DNA from: DASQPR01 sp963836775
GTDB lineage: Bacteria; Actinomycetota; Actinomycetes; Mycobacteriales; Micromonosporaceae
Direction: 5' to 3'
Assembly (NCBI GenBank): GCA_963836775.1
Contig: CAWIKR010000003.1
Coordinates: 434,001 to 498,000 of the forward strand
Length of the DNA: 64,000 nucleotides
This document shows positions 25,241 through 34,584 of this stretch, in pieces (the first letter of the stretch is position 1; each line of letters starts with the position of its first letter). Position numbers and translations under genes: made by a program. The notes under the pieces were generated by a model. It made no database searches. It was given only the letters and a program-made list of their open reading frames with translations, and was not told where the DNA came from.

Positions 25241-26032
25241 CTATTCGACGCGGCAGATCAGTTCGCCGTGCAGGATCGAGAACCATCCGTCCGCCTGGCC
25301 GGCCCAATCCCGCCAGGCCCGGCTGATCCGGGACAGATCAGTCGGCATCGCCTCGCCGGACTCGATCGCGGCACGCGCGATGTCCGAGTCAACGATCCGG
25401 TCCGCCCACATGCCACCCCACCACTGCCGGTCCTCCGCGGTGGCGAACAGCCAGACCGACGCGCTCGCGGTGATGTCGGTCAGGCCGGCCGCGCGCGCCC
25501 AGGACAGCAGCCGGCGTCCGGCGTCCGGCTCGCCTCCGTTGCCACGGGCGATCCGGCGATACAGCGCCAGCCATTCGTCGAGTTCGGGAATCTGTGGGAA
25601 CCAGGTGAACGCCGCGTAGTCACTGTCGCGTACGGCGACCAGGCCACCGGGCTTGGTCACCCGGGCCATCTCGGCGAGTGCCTTCACCGGGTCCACGACG
25701 TGCTGCAGGACCTGATGGGCGTGGACGACATCAAAGGTGTCGTCCGGGAAGTCCAGCGCGTGCACGTCGCCGACGACAAAGTCCACATTGTGCGCGGCCT
25801 TCGGAACGCCGCCGCGGGTGTACGCCAGCGCCGCTTCGGAGTGCTCCAGCGCGGTCACGTGCGTCACGAGATGCGCGAGGTCGGTGGTGATGGTGCCGGG
25901 CCCGGCGCCGACGTCCAGGAGAGTCATCGTCGGTGTCAGGTGCGGGAGCAGATAGGCCGCCGAGTTCGACGCCGTACGCCAGCGGTGCGAGCGCAGGACC
26001 GATTCGTGATGTCCGTGGGTGTAGGTCGCCAT
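25241..26032 (-). CDS. Class I SAM-dependent methyltransferase
   Basis: A 263-residue methyltransferase of the UbiE/Methyltransf_11 type. SAM-binding motif I is LLDVGAGPGTIT (about 38-49). The acidic residue of motif II is in VTALEHSE, motif post-I is VVGDVHALDFPDDTFDVVHA, and VTKPGGLVAVRD follows. ATG at 26032 has a TAGCGT box seven bases upstream and no ribosome site, so it is probably leaderless. Substrate unknown. Confidence 0.88.
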   Translation of the reverse strand: MATYTHGHHESVLRSHRWRTASNSAAYLLPHLTPTMTLLDVGAGPGTITTDLAHLVTHVTALEHSEAALAYTRGGVPKAAHNVDFVVGDVHALDFPDDTFDVVHAHQVLQHVVDPVKALAEMARVTKPGGLVAVRDSDYAAFTWFPQIPELDEWLALYRRIARGNGGEPDAGRRLLSWARAAGLTDITASASVWLFATAEDRQWWGGMWADRIVDSDIARAAIESGEAMPTDLSRISRAWRDWAGQADGWFSILHGELICRVE

Positions 26033-26039
26033 GCCGGCA

Positions 26040-26045
26040 ACGCTA
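26040..26045 (-). promoter_or_regulatory. -10 box of leaderless methyltransferase gene
   Basis: On the minus strand TAGCGT lies seven bases before the ATG at 26032, so transcription should start at or next to the start codon. No Shine-Dalgarno is present. Confidence 0.5.
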
Positions 26046-26102
26046 CTCGCGTACCAGAATGTGGTCAGTTGGTCCCGTTCAGTGAGATCCACGATTTCGC
26101 GG

Positions 26103-26480
26103 TCAGCACGTGGAGTGGAACAGCCCGCCGACCGCCACACCGGATTCGGCCAGCTCGTTGTAGCGCGCCGCCGCCGCGCGCGTCTCGGCCACATGAGTCT
26201 CGATCGAGGCAGCCGCAAGGAATTCGATGGTGCGCGGATCCACCCCGAGCATCAAATCCATGCCGCGCGACAGGACAACTACGGTCGCGCCGTGATCGAG
26301 CAACTCCTGCACATCCTCGGGCTGGATGCCGGGCCGGTGCCGCATGCCGGTCTCGGTCCAGTCCCACTGCCGGCCGCCGCCCGGGAAGAGCTTGAAGTCC
26401 TTGCCCGTGACAACGCCGCCCTCGAAGCCGTCGACCTGCATCTCGCCCCAGCCGAGCGAGAGGATCTGCGGTGACTTCAC
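26103..26480 (-). CDS. Mth938-like domain protein (DUF498)
   Basis: A 125-residue protein covering the whole Mth938/NDUFAF3-like fold. Family hallmarks are GKDFKLFPGGGRQWDW, RHRPGIQPEDVQELL, VVLSRGMDL and the C-terminal GLFHSTC. The eukaryotic relative assists complex I assembly; the bacterial role is not established. GTG at 26480 has TAGCGT seven bases upstream and no ribosome site, another likely leaderless gene. Confidence 0.88.
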   Translation of the reverse strand: MKSPQILSLGWGEMQVDGFEGGVVTGKDFKLFPGGGRQWDWTETGMRHRPGIQPEDVQELLDHGATVVVLSRGMDLMLGVDPRTIEFLAAASIETHVAETRAAAARYNELAESGVAVGGLFHSTC

Positions 26481-26487
26481 GCCCGAA

Positions 26488-26493
26488 ACGCTA
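26488..26493 (-). promoter_or_regulatory. -10 box of leaderless Mth938-like gene
   Basis: TAGCGT on the minus strand, seven bases before GTG at 26480. The same hexamer and spacing occur before the neighbouring methyltransferase gene. Confidence 0.5.
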
Positions 26494-26550
26494 GCTCAGT
26501 CCGTCGGTGGCCGCGACCGCTGAGGCTCGTCGCGCGACTGTCTCGTGTGG

Positions 26551-28188
26551 TCAGGCTTCGGTGACCTGACCGGCGTCGACGTGCAACCGGCGGTTGACCG
26601 CGACCGCGTCCAGCATCCGTCGATCGTGAGTGACCAGGAGCAGCGTGCCGGTGTAGGACGCGAGTGCCGACTCCAGCTGCTCGATCGCCGGCAGGTCGAG
26701 ATGGTTCGTCGGCTCGTCCAGCACCAGCAGGTTGACTCCGCGGCCTTGCAGCAGCGCCAGTGCCGCACGGGTCCGTTCGCCCGGCGATAGCGTCGCGGCT
26801 GGGCGCAGCACGTGGTCGGCGCGGAGCCCGAATTTGGCCAGCAAGGTCCGGATCTCGCCCGGCGCCATCGAGGGCACCGCGGCTCCGAAGGCCTCGACCA
26901 GTGGCTCGTTGCCGAGGAACAGGCCGCGCGCCTGGTCCACTTCGCCGACCACGACGGACGGGCCCAGATAGGCGGTCCCGGACGTCAGCGCCATCCGGTC
27001 CAGCATCGCGGCGAGCAGAGTTGACTTGCCGGATCCGTTGGCGCCGGTGATGGCGACCCGATCGGCCCAGTCGATCTGAAGCGTGACCGGTCCAAGAGTG
27101 AATGCCCCACGCTGCACGACCGCCTCGCGCAAGGTGGCGACTACGGCACCGGCGCGCGGTGCGGTGGCGATCTCCATCCGGAGGTCCCACTCCTTGCGCG
27201 GCTCCTCGACGACATCCAGACGCTCGATCAGGCGCTCGGTCTGCCGGGCCTTCGCCGCCTGCTTCTCGCTGGACGCGGCCCGGAACGCCGGAATGAGCTT
27301 GTCGTTGTCGGTGGCCTTGCGGCGAGCGTTGCGGACGCCCTTCTCCATCCAGGCACGCTGAGTCCGCGCTCGCGCCTCCAGTCCGGCCCGGGTCTCGGCG
27401 TAGTCCTCGTAGTCCGCGCGAGCCTGCCGGCGGGCGATCTCGCGTTCTTCCAAATACCCCGCGTAGCCTCCGCCGAATGTGTTGACCTGCTGCTGGACCA
27501 GGTCGAGCTCGACTACGCGGGTGACCATACGGGTGAGGAACTCGCGGTCATGCGAGACCAGAACGGTCCCGGCCCGTAGCCCGGTGACGAACTTCTCCAG
27601 CCGATCCAGCCCGTCCAGGTCCAGATCATTGGTCGGCTCGTCGAGCAGGAAGATGTCATACCGGCTGAGAAGCAGGGACGCGAGTCCGGCGCGGGCCGCC
27701 TGACCGCCGGAGAGCGAGGTCATCTCTTGATCCAGGTCGACGCCGAGACCGAGGTCGGCCATCGTGACGGCGGTACGCTCGTCGAGATCGGCGCCACCGA
27801 GATCGAGCCAGCGTTCCAGGGCGCTCGCGTAGGCGTCGTCGGCGCCGGCCGCACCCGCGCCCAGCGCCACCGCAGCCTCTTCCATCACGGCCTGGGCGGC
27901 GGCGACTCCGGTGCGCCGGGCCAGAAAGGTGCGGACCGTCTCGCCCGGTCGCCGCTCGGGCTCCTGGGGGAGGTGCCCGATCGTCGCGGTCGGCGGGCTG
28001 ACAGTGATCCGGCCGGCGCCGACCGGGATCAGCCCGGCGAGCGTCAGCAGCAGAGTGGACTTGCCGGCACCATTCGCGCCCACCAGTCCGATCACGTCGC
28101 CGGGTGCCACCACGAGGTCGAGATCGGTGAACAGAGCGCGGTCGCCGTGGGCCGCGGCCAGCCCGGATGCCACAAGAGTCGCGGTCAT
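26551..28188 (-). CDS. ABC-F subfamily ATPase (ribosome-associated type)
   Basis: A 545-residue protein with two ABC domains and no membrane segment. Walker A motifs are GANGAGKST and GANGSGKST, signatures LSGGQ and LSPGER, and Walker B LLDEPTNDLDL and VLDEPTNHLDL. A charged linker of about 70 residues between the domains (rich in Arg/Glu/Ala) is the P-site tRNA interaction motif of ABC-F factors. It may be a translation factor or an antibiotic-resistance ABC-F. The MarR gene ends 13 bases upstream on the same strand, so the two may be co-transcribed. Confidence 0.88.
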   Translation of the reverse strand: MTATLVASGLAAAHGDRALFTDLDLVVAPGDVIGLVGANGAGKSTLLLTLAGLIPVGAGRITVSPPTATIGHLPQEPERRPGETVRTFLARRTGVAAAQAVMEEAAVALGAGAAGADDAYASALERWLDLGGADLDERTAVTMADLGLGVDLDQEMTSLSGGQAARAGLASLLLSRYDIFLLDEPTNDLDLDGLDRLEKFVTGLRAGTVLVSHDREFLTRMVTRVVELDLVQQQVNTFGGGYAGYLEEREIARRQARADYEDYAETRAGLEARARTQRAWMEKGVRNARRKATDNDKLIPAFRAASSEKQAAKARQTERLIERLDVVEEPRKEWDLRMEIATAPRAGAVVATLREAVVQRGAFTLGPVTLQIDWADRVAITGANGSGKSTLLAAMLDRMALTSGTAYLGPSVVVGEVDQARGLFLGNEPLVEAFGAAVPSMAPGEIRTLLAKFGLRADHVLRPAATLSPGERTRAALALLQGRGVNLLVLDEPTNHLDLPAIEQLESALASYTGTLLLVTHDRRMLDAVAVNRRLHVDAGQVTEA

Positions 28189-28201
28189 AAGGTCACTAAG
28201 A

Positions 28202-28693
28202 CTAGGTCGGGTCCCCGAACCGCTCGTTCGCGGCCTTGCCGTTGGAGACCGTACGCTGCAGAAAGTCCAGGATCGCGGTGAGCTGACCGGCGTCGTAGCC
28301 GGCGATCAGCTCGTCCATCGAGGCGTTCATCGTGGCGTACTGCGCATAGACCTCGGCTCCGCGGTCGCGCCGCGAACCGACTAGGACCGCCCGCCGGTCC
28401 GCCGGGTCCCGGTCTCGGGAAATCCAGTCGCCGCGCTCCAGCCGATCGAGGATGCCGGTCATGGTGGCCGGGTGCAGCGCGGCCAGCCGGGCCAGCGCGC
28501 TCGGCGACAGCGGACCATGCCGGTCGATCAGATCGAGGCAGTCGAGATCCACGTCACGCAACCCCAGGTGTCCTCCGACGTGGTGGTTGAGCAGCGACAA
28601 CTCCACAGTCAGCGCGCGGAGGCTGTCCTTGATCGAGGTGCCCAGCCGGCGCTGTGCGCGAGCGTCCTGGCTCTGGGATACTTTGGAACCCAT
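28202..28693 (-). CDS. MarR-family transcriptional regulator
   Basis: A 163-residue winged-helix regulator. The recognition region is LSPSALARLAALHPATMTGI followed by LDRLERGDWISRDRDPADRR, the DxRxxR wing of MarR proteins. ATG at 28693 has GGAGAG eight bases upstream. It is divergent from the NAD(P)-binding protein gene and lies upstream of the ABC-F gene, so it may control both. A TAAC-N14-GTTA dyad at 28709-28730 is a possible operator. Confidence 0.88.
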   Translation of the reverse strand: MGSKVSQSQDARAQRRLGTSIKDSLRALTVELSLLNHHVGGHLGLRDVDLDCLDLIDRHGPLSPSALARLAALHPATMTGILDRLERGDWISRDRDPADRRAVLVGSRRDRGAEVYAQYATMNASMDELIAGYDAGQLTAILDFLQRTVSNGKAANERFGDPT

Positions 28694-28759
28694 ATGATAT
28701 GCTCTCCGTAACATCTGAAGTTCGTAGTTAGGAATGTACCTCGGAGAGGGCTGATCACG

Positions 28760-29425
28760 ATGCAACTGACGATCTTCGCGGCCACCGGCCGGATCGGGCG
28801 CCATCTCGTGACACAGGCGCTGGACGCCGGTCACCAGGTCGTTGCGGTGGCACGCAATCCGGTGGACCTGCCGGCCGCGGTGCGCACCGTCCGCGTCGAT
28901 CTGGCGGCTCCGGACCTGGGTGCGATCAAATCCGCGGTACGCGGATCCGACGCCGTGCTCTCGGCGCTCGGACCGAGGACCAAGGCGGATTCGGGCATCA
29001 CCACGCCGGGCACCCGACCGATCATCGAAGCCGCCATCGCCGAAGGCGTCGACCGGCTGATCGTGGTCAGCGCGGCTCCGGTCGGCACCGTGTCGTCGCC
29101 TGGCCGGCCGCATCCTCCGAAGCACGATCCGGGTGATGGTCCGGTCATGCGGTTCGTGCTCTCGCCGCTGGTCAAGGCCGCGTTCAAGGAGCACTATCGG
29201 GACCTGGCGCGGATGGAGGATCTGCTCCGGGACAGTGGTCTGAACTGGACCGCGGTGCGCCCGCCACGCCTGTCCGACAAGCCGTTGAGCGGCCACTACC
29301 GGGTGGCGTACGGGCAGAATGTCCGAGGTGGAGTGATTGTCGGGCGGGCCGATGTCGCGCACCTGATGTTGCGGTTGATCGATGACGAGCAGTCGTTCCG
29401 GCACACCGTCGGGCTCGCGTCATAG
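28760..29425 (+). CDS. NAD(P)-binding SDR-like (NmrA-type) protein
   Basis: A 221-residue atypical short-chain dehydrogenase. The nucleotide-binding motif is FAATGRIGRHLVTQALDAGH, in the GxxGxxG position. There is no SDR Tyr-x3-Lys pair, as in SDR a5/NmrA-type proteins that often sense redox state or reduce quinones. ATG at 28760 follows GGAGAGGG. It is divergent from and probably controlled by the MarR gene. Confidence 0.8.
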   Translation: MQLTIFAATGRIGRHLVTQALDAGHQVVAVARNPVDLPAAVRTVRVDLAAPDLGAIKSAVRGSDAVLSALGPRTKADSGITTPGTRPIIEAAIAEGVDRLIVVSAAPVGTVSSPGRPHPPKHDPGDGPVMRFVLSPLVKAAFKEHYRDLARMEDLLRDSGLNWTAVRPPRLSDKPLSGHYRVAYGQNVRGGVIVGRADVAHLMLRLIDDEQSFRHTVGLAS

Positions 29426-29483
29426 CACGGCGCGGAGGTCCGGGCGGGCGAGCTTGATCGGGCGTCGCAATGACGGTGGCGGC

Positions 29484-32471
29484 CTACCGTCCCGCGTTCC
29501 GCACCGGCCCGACGTAGTCGGCGGCCTGGTCCGGCGGCATCGCGGCGGCGAAGTAGAGCCCTTGGCCGTAGACGAAGCCGGCCTGGACCGCCACGGTCCG
29601 CGCCCGCGCGGTCTCGATGCCCTCCGCGATCAGCTCGACGTCCAAGCGACGGGTCACGTCCACGACGATGTCCAGCAGCGCCCGATGCCGGGTGTCCTCC
29701 GGCCGCCGGAAGAACGACCGGTCCAGCTTGATCACGTCGATCGCGCGTTGCCGCAGGTAGCCGAGCGAGGCGTAGCCGGTGCCATAGTCGTCCAGCGCTA
29801 TCCGGATGCCGGCGTCGTGCAGCACCGCGAGCTCTTCCCACGCGTCCGAGCTGGGGCCGAGTTGCAACCGCTCGGTCAGCTCCAACATCAGCCGGCTCGG
29901 CTCGACTCCGGCGGCGGCGATCTGTTCCAGGATCCGCTCGGCGAAACCGGCATGCCGCAACTGGACGGGTGACACGTTGACGCTGACGTAGCGGTCATTC
30001 TCCCGGGTCAGCACGGGCGCATCCCGCAGCGCTTGAGCCAGCACCCAGTCGCCGACGGCGACGATCAGGCCACTGTGCTCGGCCTCGGCAATGAAGTCGG
30101 CTGGTGACGTGGATCGGCCGTTGAGCCGGGTCAGCGCTTCATAACCGACGGTCCGTCCGGACTCCAGATGAACGATTGGCTGGTAGTTGAGCCGGATCTG
30201 ATCGCCGATCTCGTACGGGCTGGAAATCTCGCCGTGTGGGCTGTCCGGCAGGTCGGGCTCGTATTCGCGCCAGGAGTTCTTGCCGATCGCCTTGGCGGCA
30301 TAGAGGGCAGTGTCGGCCCGCCGCAATACGCTGTCGTACTCCTGCGGGGTGCCGGCCTGAGCCAGGCCGATGCTGACCGAGCAGTTGATCGCGACCTCGT
30401 TGAGCTCCACCGAGTGCCGGAACGCGTCCACCAGCCGGGCCGCCACATCCCGCGCGGCGGCGACCGTGTGCAGGTCACGCAGCAGCACGGCGAACTCGTC
30501 GCCGCCCAGCCGCGCGGCGAGGTCCCGGTCGCGGCGCAGGCAGCCGAGGATCCGTTCGGCCGCGACCTTCAGCAGCTCGTCGCCGGCGGCGTGGCCGAGA
30601 GTGTCGTTGACCTCCTTGAAGTTGTCCAGGTCGATGAAGAGCGCGGCACTGGTCACGTTCGGCGCCGCGGACTCGCCGATGAGTCGCAGCTCCTCCCGGA
30701 ACATCTGCCCATTGGGCAGGCCGGTAAGCGCGTCATGGCTGGCGCGGTAGGCGAGTTCGTCGGTGAGCCGGCGTTGCACGGTGACATCTTGCAGGGTCAG
30801 CACCAATCCGCGGATGCTCTCGTCGCGGGTCAGGTCCCGCTGGTGGACGCGGACCCGGCGGATGCCGTCGCGGCCCTCGACGGTGGCCTCGACCGACTCC
30901 GGATCGCCCGCGGCCACCGGATCATCGTCCGGGTCCAGCTCGTCGTCATCGGCGGCACCCGGCGGCTCGGCGAAGGTGATCAGGTCGGGGACCCGGCGGC
31001 CGACGACGTCGCGGGCGAACAGCGAGCGCGCCGACGGCGTCGCGTAGGCCACCACGCCACGGCGGCAGATCATGATGACGTCACTGCTGTTCTGCACCAG
31101 CGTGCGGAAGTAGTTCTCGCGCTCGTGATCGCGGACGGCATCGGCCAGGCTGATCCGGGCCAGCGCTGTGGCGGCCTGATTGGCCAGCGCATTCAGTGAG
31201 TTGTCCAGGCCGAACAGCTGCTGGGCCGGGCCGGCGACGCGGACCTCGCCGACGCTCTGAGCGACTCCGGCCGCGTCCAGCGTCACCGCCGAGATCGGGA
31301 ACCGGACAAACCCGGTGACGCCGTCCGGTCCGCGTACCTCCTTGGCTCGGGTCAGCAATGGATCCGGCGCGTGCAGGCTGACCGACGCGCGACGTCCGCG
31401 GATCATGGAGCGCGCGGCGGAGGTCACCGAAGCGACCACGTCGTCAATGTGGGTTGCGGCCCCGAGTTCGCTGGCCGCCTCGCGCAGCGCGCCCTCTCGG
31501 ACCGTGCGTTCGTGCAGGGCCTGCACGCCGAACGCCACCCGGGCCAGCATCAGCATGCCGATCGAGCCGCCCACGATCGCGATCGCGTCCCGAGCCCCCA
31601 TCGGCCCCGGCGATGCTTCGGCGAGCAGTGCGCTCGGTGGGATCAGGAGGGCGGCGGCCAGCGCCACCATCCGCCACACGCCGAGGTTCTCCGGGGCTTC
31701 GCCGACCGAGGTGATCCTGGACATGTCCGGGTCTAGCGCGGCCAGCCCGCAGAGCGCGCAGAACAGCAGAAAACCGATGTCGGCCGTGGTGCCGCGATCG
31801 GTTCCGTTGAGCAGGTCCGCGCTCTGCAACAGGTCGGTGCCGAGCAGGGCCAGCAGGGCGACGCCGAGCAGCACGGCGGAGCGGTTGGGTCGCCAGGTGA
31901 GCACGAGCAGGGTGCCGATCGCGATGATGGCGATGTCGCCGACCCAGTCCAAGATCAGCAGGGCGCGCCCGACGTTGGTGAGGTCGAGACGCTGCAGAGT
32001 CGGCTTGATCAGCGTGAGCCAGGCGATCAGCGTGCCGGAGACGCTCAGCACCGCGGTGTCCAGCACCGCCGGCCAATGCTGACGCGGCTGTGGCGGGTGC
32101 CCGATCCACAACACCGCGACCGCCAGCGGCAGATATACGGTGACCAAGACGGCATCGACAATTGACGGATAGCTGTCTCCGAAGGTGAGCGAGAATCCGA
32201 GCACCAACTCGGCGACGGCGAGCACCGCCACTGCGCACGCGAGCAGGACCCAGGCACCGGCTCGGGGCGGGTGGTGGCGCCGGATGCCGTACCAGATGCC
32301 GGCCACGCCAAGCACGCCGGACAGCCCGGCGACGATCCGCTGGCCATGCTCGCCGGAGAGCAGGCCAATCAGCGCGATCACGCCGAAAGCACCCGCAAAC
32401 CAGGCCCAGACGCGCCTCATCGGGGGTCGCGAGGCGACCCCGCCGGACGCCGGCCCGTCGCGAGCGGTCAC
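29484..32471 (-). CDS. Membrane-anchored GAF-PAS-GGDEF-EAL protein (c-di-GMP turnover)
   Basis: A 995-residue protein. About 8-10 membrane helices (20-330) are followed by a GAF-like region (330-450), PAS (455-560), GGDEF (590-740) and EAL (755-985). Catalytic motifs are intact: RLGGDEF near 656 for synthesis, and YEALTR near 778, ELTERL, DDYGTGYASL and EGIET for hydrolysis. It could both make and degrade cyclic di-GMP, switched by membrane or PAS signals. The GTG at 32471 is the longest start; an ATG at 32420 (MRRVWAWF) is an alternative. Confidence 0.9.
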   Translation of the reverse strand: MTARDGPASGGVASRPPMRRVWAWFAGAFGVIALIGLLSGEHGQRIVAGLSGVLGVAGIWYGIRRHHPPRAGAWVLLACAVAVLAVAELVLGFSLTFGDSYPSIVDAVLVTVYLPLAVAVLWIGHPPQPRQHWPAVLDTAVLSVSGTLIAWLTLIKPTLQRLDLTNVGRALLILDWVGDIAIIAIGTLLVLTWRPNRSAVLLGVALLALLGTDLLQSADLLNGTDRGTTADIGFLLFCALCGLAALDPDMSRITSVGEAPENLGVWRMVALAAALLIPPSALLAEASPGPMGARDAIAIVGGSIGMLMLARVAFGVQALHERTVREGALREAASELGAATHIDDVVASVTSAARSMIRGRRASVSLHAPDPLLTRAKEVRGPDGVTGFVRFPISAVTLDAAGVAQSVGEVRVAGPAQQLFGLDNSLNALANQAATALARISLADAVRDHERENYFRTLVQNSSDVIMICRRGVVAYATPSARSLFARDVVGRRVPDLITFAEPPGAADDDELDPDDDPVAAGDPESVEATVEGRDGIRRVRVHQRDLTRDESIRGLVLTLQDVTVQRRLTDELAYRASHDALTGLPNGQMFREELRLIGESAAPNVTSAALFIDLDNFKEVNDTLGHAAGDELLKVAAERILGCLRRDRDLAARLGGDEFAVLLRDLHTVAAARDVAARLVDAFRHSVELNEVAINCSVSIGLAQAGTPQEYDSVLRRADTALYAAKAIGKNSWREYEPDLPDSPHGEISSPYEIGDQIRLNYQPIVHLESGRTVGYEALTRLNGRSTSPADFIAEAEHSGLIVAVGDWVLAQALRDAPVLTRENDRYVSVNVSPVQLRHAGFAERILEQIAAAGVEPSRLMLELTERLQLGPSSDAWEELAVLHDAGIRIALDDYGTGYASLGYLRQRAIDVIKLDRSFFRRPEDTRHRALLDIVVDVTRRLDVELIAEGIETARARTVAVQAGFVYGQGLYFAAAMPPDQAADYVGPVRNAGR

Positions 32472-32512
32472 CGGTCAATCTTCGCAAAACACCCGTGCCG
32501 CGTCGGCTGGTT

Positions 32513-33589
32513 TTAAGATCGGGGGTACGTCTGAGTGCCGGCCGCGCCGTCCGGACGCTGGTTGATCATGGCGCCGTCACTGGGCGTTCCGAACGCGACA
32601 ACCGTGTGCCAGACTCTCTTGAGGTGCTGGAGAAGATCATCCGGAGTGCCAAAATGCACCCAGATCCCGGGCTCCCGGACGGCCTCGGCGGCGGCCAGCC
32701 CGATGATCCGAGCGTCCAGCCAGCCATCGCCGAATCGAACGCCGACGGCCCGCGCGAACGGCGGGATCTCCGGCCCCCGGAAATCATCGGTGACGGCGTC
32801 GGCGCGGAGCCGGTAGCCCGGATGCCAGTCCAGGCCGATGCCGAGCGCGCCGGTCAGCTCGCCGAGCAGCGTCTCGGCGTCGGTGCCCCGGTAGCTCGGA
32901 TCGAGGACGATGCCCTCGGCATCGGTTCGCAGATCAACCACGCCGTGCACCTGCGCCTCGATGTAATCGTCGAGCTGGCGGCCATTGACGGCCGGTGGCC
33001 GCCGGTCGGCGTCGGCCAGCGCTCGAAGGGCCGCGATCTCGGTGCCGTCGGCGGTCGGGCGGTGCAGGAATCCGCCGAGGACCATCCGGAATTCGTCGAT
33101 GGTGCCGATATCGACGGGCCCGAGATGACTGTCACCGACCGTGAATGTGGCGCGCCGGCTCATCGAGGGGCGCAGGCGGATGTGCGCGGACCCGAAGCGG
33201 GGCGCCGCGCCGTCGGGACAGTGGGCCAGGTTGAGCGCGCCGTATTTGGGCCGCTCGGCCGGGCTCACGATGGCGTGGTGGTGCGGGCCGAAGAGGCTGC
33301 GTTCCCAGGTGTCCCGGTCGCCGTCGAGGAACGCCGTGCGGCTGCCCGCGGACACCCCGGTCTCGTACTGCGACCGATAGATCCCGTCGGACGCGAGTGA
33401 TTCGGCGACGCTGCGGCCGTCGGCGAGCAGCCGGTCCGGATGAAAGTTCAGCGTGATCCGGGCGTGCGAAGCGACCAGGTCGATCAACCCATCGGCGTCG
33501 TCGACCGCCGCCAGCCGCCGATCGGTCCCGCGAGCCGTGGCAGCCACCGCGCGGACCGCGGCCAGAGCGGCGTCGACCGGCGCGGACAT
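32513..33589 (-). CDS. DUF3626-like protein
   Basis: A 358-residue protein of uncharacterised family. Recognisable features are RITLNFHPDRL near the N-terminus and GIYRSQYETGVSAGS, which I associate with DUF3626. His-rich GPHHHAIV and acidic DGDRDTW follow. No signal peptide or membrane segment is seen. ATG at 33589 follows AGGAT; the longer reading to 33808 lacks coding character at its N-terminus. Function unknown. Confidence 0.65.
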   Translation of the reverse strand: MSAPVDAALAAVRAVAATARGTDRRLAAVDDADGLIDLVASHARITLNFHPDRLLADGRSVAESLASDGIYRSQYETGVSAGSRTAFLDGDRDTWERSLFGPHHHAIVSPAERPKYGALNLAHCPDGAAPRFGSAHIRLRPSMSRRATFTVGDSHLGPVDIGTIDEFRMVLGGFLHRPTADGTEIAALRALADADRRPPAVNGRQLDDYIEAQVHGVVDLRTDAEGIVLDPSYRGTDAETLLGELTGALGIGLDWHPGYRLRADAVTDDFRGPEIPPFARAVGVRFGDGWLDARIIGLAAAEAVREPGIWVHFGTPDDLLQHLKRVWHTVVAFGTPSDGAMINQRPDGAAGTQTYPRS

Positions 33590-33847
33590 CGATCTATCCT
33601 GCACGATCGACAGCGCGCGTAGTAGTACCTCGCCGCCCCGGCGCTTGTTGGTTTGGCGGTCCGGCGGCCCGCCGTGCGCCGACGATCTCGGCATCCGAAT
33701 CGGTCTCCGGTCCCGTCCGGGCACGAAGCTGGCGGGCCGACCTGGGCAAATCCGCCGACTGGCAGCGATGAGTTCCGGCGGTGGTCGAGAGTTGGCGGGA
33801 TGGGTCAATCAATGATGCGCGTCCTCACGAGGAGGAGAAGCCGGATC

Positions 33848-34378
33848 ATGCGAAACATCCAGCGAGCCACTGCCAGGTCGAAGATTCGTGCCGTGGTCGC
33901 GATCGTGTTCGCCGGTGCGCTGCTGGTGGCGTGCGGCAGCTCGACCGGCTCCAGCACCTCGAACACCGGGCCGTACGGCGGCGGAGCGGCGGTGTCCAGC
34001 CCGACGGCGGCGGCGACCGGGGCCGCGACGCTCATGACCAAGACCGGCTCGGTCGGCACCTACCTGACCGACGGCGCCGGCAAGTCGCTCTACCTGTTCG
34101 CGGCGGACAGCGGCGGAAAGTCGGCGTGCAACGGCCCGTGCGCGGCGGCGTGGCCACCGCTGACGACCACCGGCAACGCGAGCGCCAGCGCGGGAGTTAC
34201 CGGCTCGATGCTGACCACGTTTAAGCGTGACGACGGCTCGACGCAGGTTGTCTACAACGGACACCCGCTCTACTACTACGTTGGTGATACCAGCGCGGGC
34301 GACACCAACGGACAGGGCCTCAATAATTTCGGCGGCGTGTGGTCGCTGGTGACGCCACAAGGTACGGCGATCCAGTAG
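33848..34378 (+). CDS. COG4315-type secreted-repeat lipoprotein
   Basis: A 176-residue lipoprotein. The signal ends in a lipobox (LLVACGSS), followed by a Ser/Thr/Gly linker. Two copies of the roughly 45-residue secreted repeat of unknown function follow (GTYLTDGAGKSLYLFAADSG with CNGPCAAAWPPL, and TQVVYNGHPLYYYVGDTSAG). ATG at 33848 has GGAGGAG upstream. The family occurs in actinobacterial cell envelopes, and a redox or electron-transfer role has been proposed for relatives. A hairpin element follows 18 bases after the stop. Confidence 0.85.
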   Translation: MRNIQRATARSKIRAVVAIVFAGALLVACGSSTGSSTSNTGPYGGGAAVSSPTAAATGAATLMTKTGSVGTYLTDGAGKSLYLFAADSGGKSACNGPCAAAWPPLTTTGNASASAGVTGSMLTTFKRDDGSTQVVYNGHPLYYYVGDTSAGDTNGQGLNNFGGVWSLVTPQGTAIQ

Positions 34379-34396
34379 CCCTCGCAACCACCCGAT

Positions 34397-34461
34397 CTTG
34401 GGATGTTGAGAGGGCCATCTTGGGATGTTGAGAGCGCCATAGCCACCGCAACATCCCAAAG
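34397..34461. repeat. Dispersed hairpin element, copy 3, with duplicated left arm
   Basis: TTGGGATGTTG (34420-34430) pairs with CAACATCCCAA (34449-34459) around the conserved loop GAGCGCCATAGCCACC. The 22 bases 34397-34418 are a direct tandem copy of 34419-34440 with one difference, so the left arm is duplicated. The stem differs from copies 1 and 2 at positions that change on both sides. It sits downstream of the lipoprotein gene. Confidence 0.8.
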
Positions 34462-34571
34462 TCCACGTGTGCCTCGGGTCAGGCTCCTTGATTGGTTAGT
34501 CCGGGTATTGAATCCAGGTACCCGGCTGGTCCGTACCGCTAACTCACATGCGCACCAACTCCGGATCTCGG

Positions 34572-34577
34572 TAGCAT
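34572..34577 (+). promoter_or_regulatory. -10 box of leaderless ridA-like gene
   Basis: TAGCAT lies seven bases before the ATG at 34585, and no ribosome-binding sequence is present. Confidence 0.5.
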
Positions 34578-34584
34578 CCGGCGC

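Noticed and set aside
25136..26395. 419-codon plus-strand frame
   Set aside because: Antisense to the methyltransferase and Mth938-like genes; composition typical of a shadow frame.
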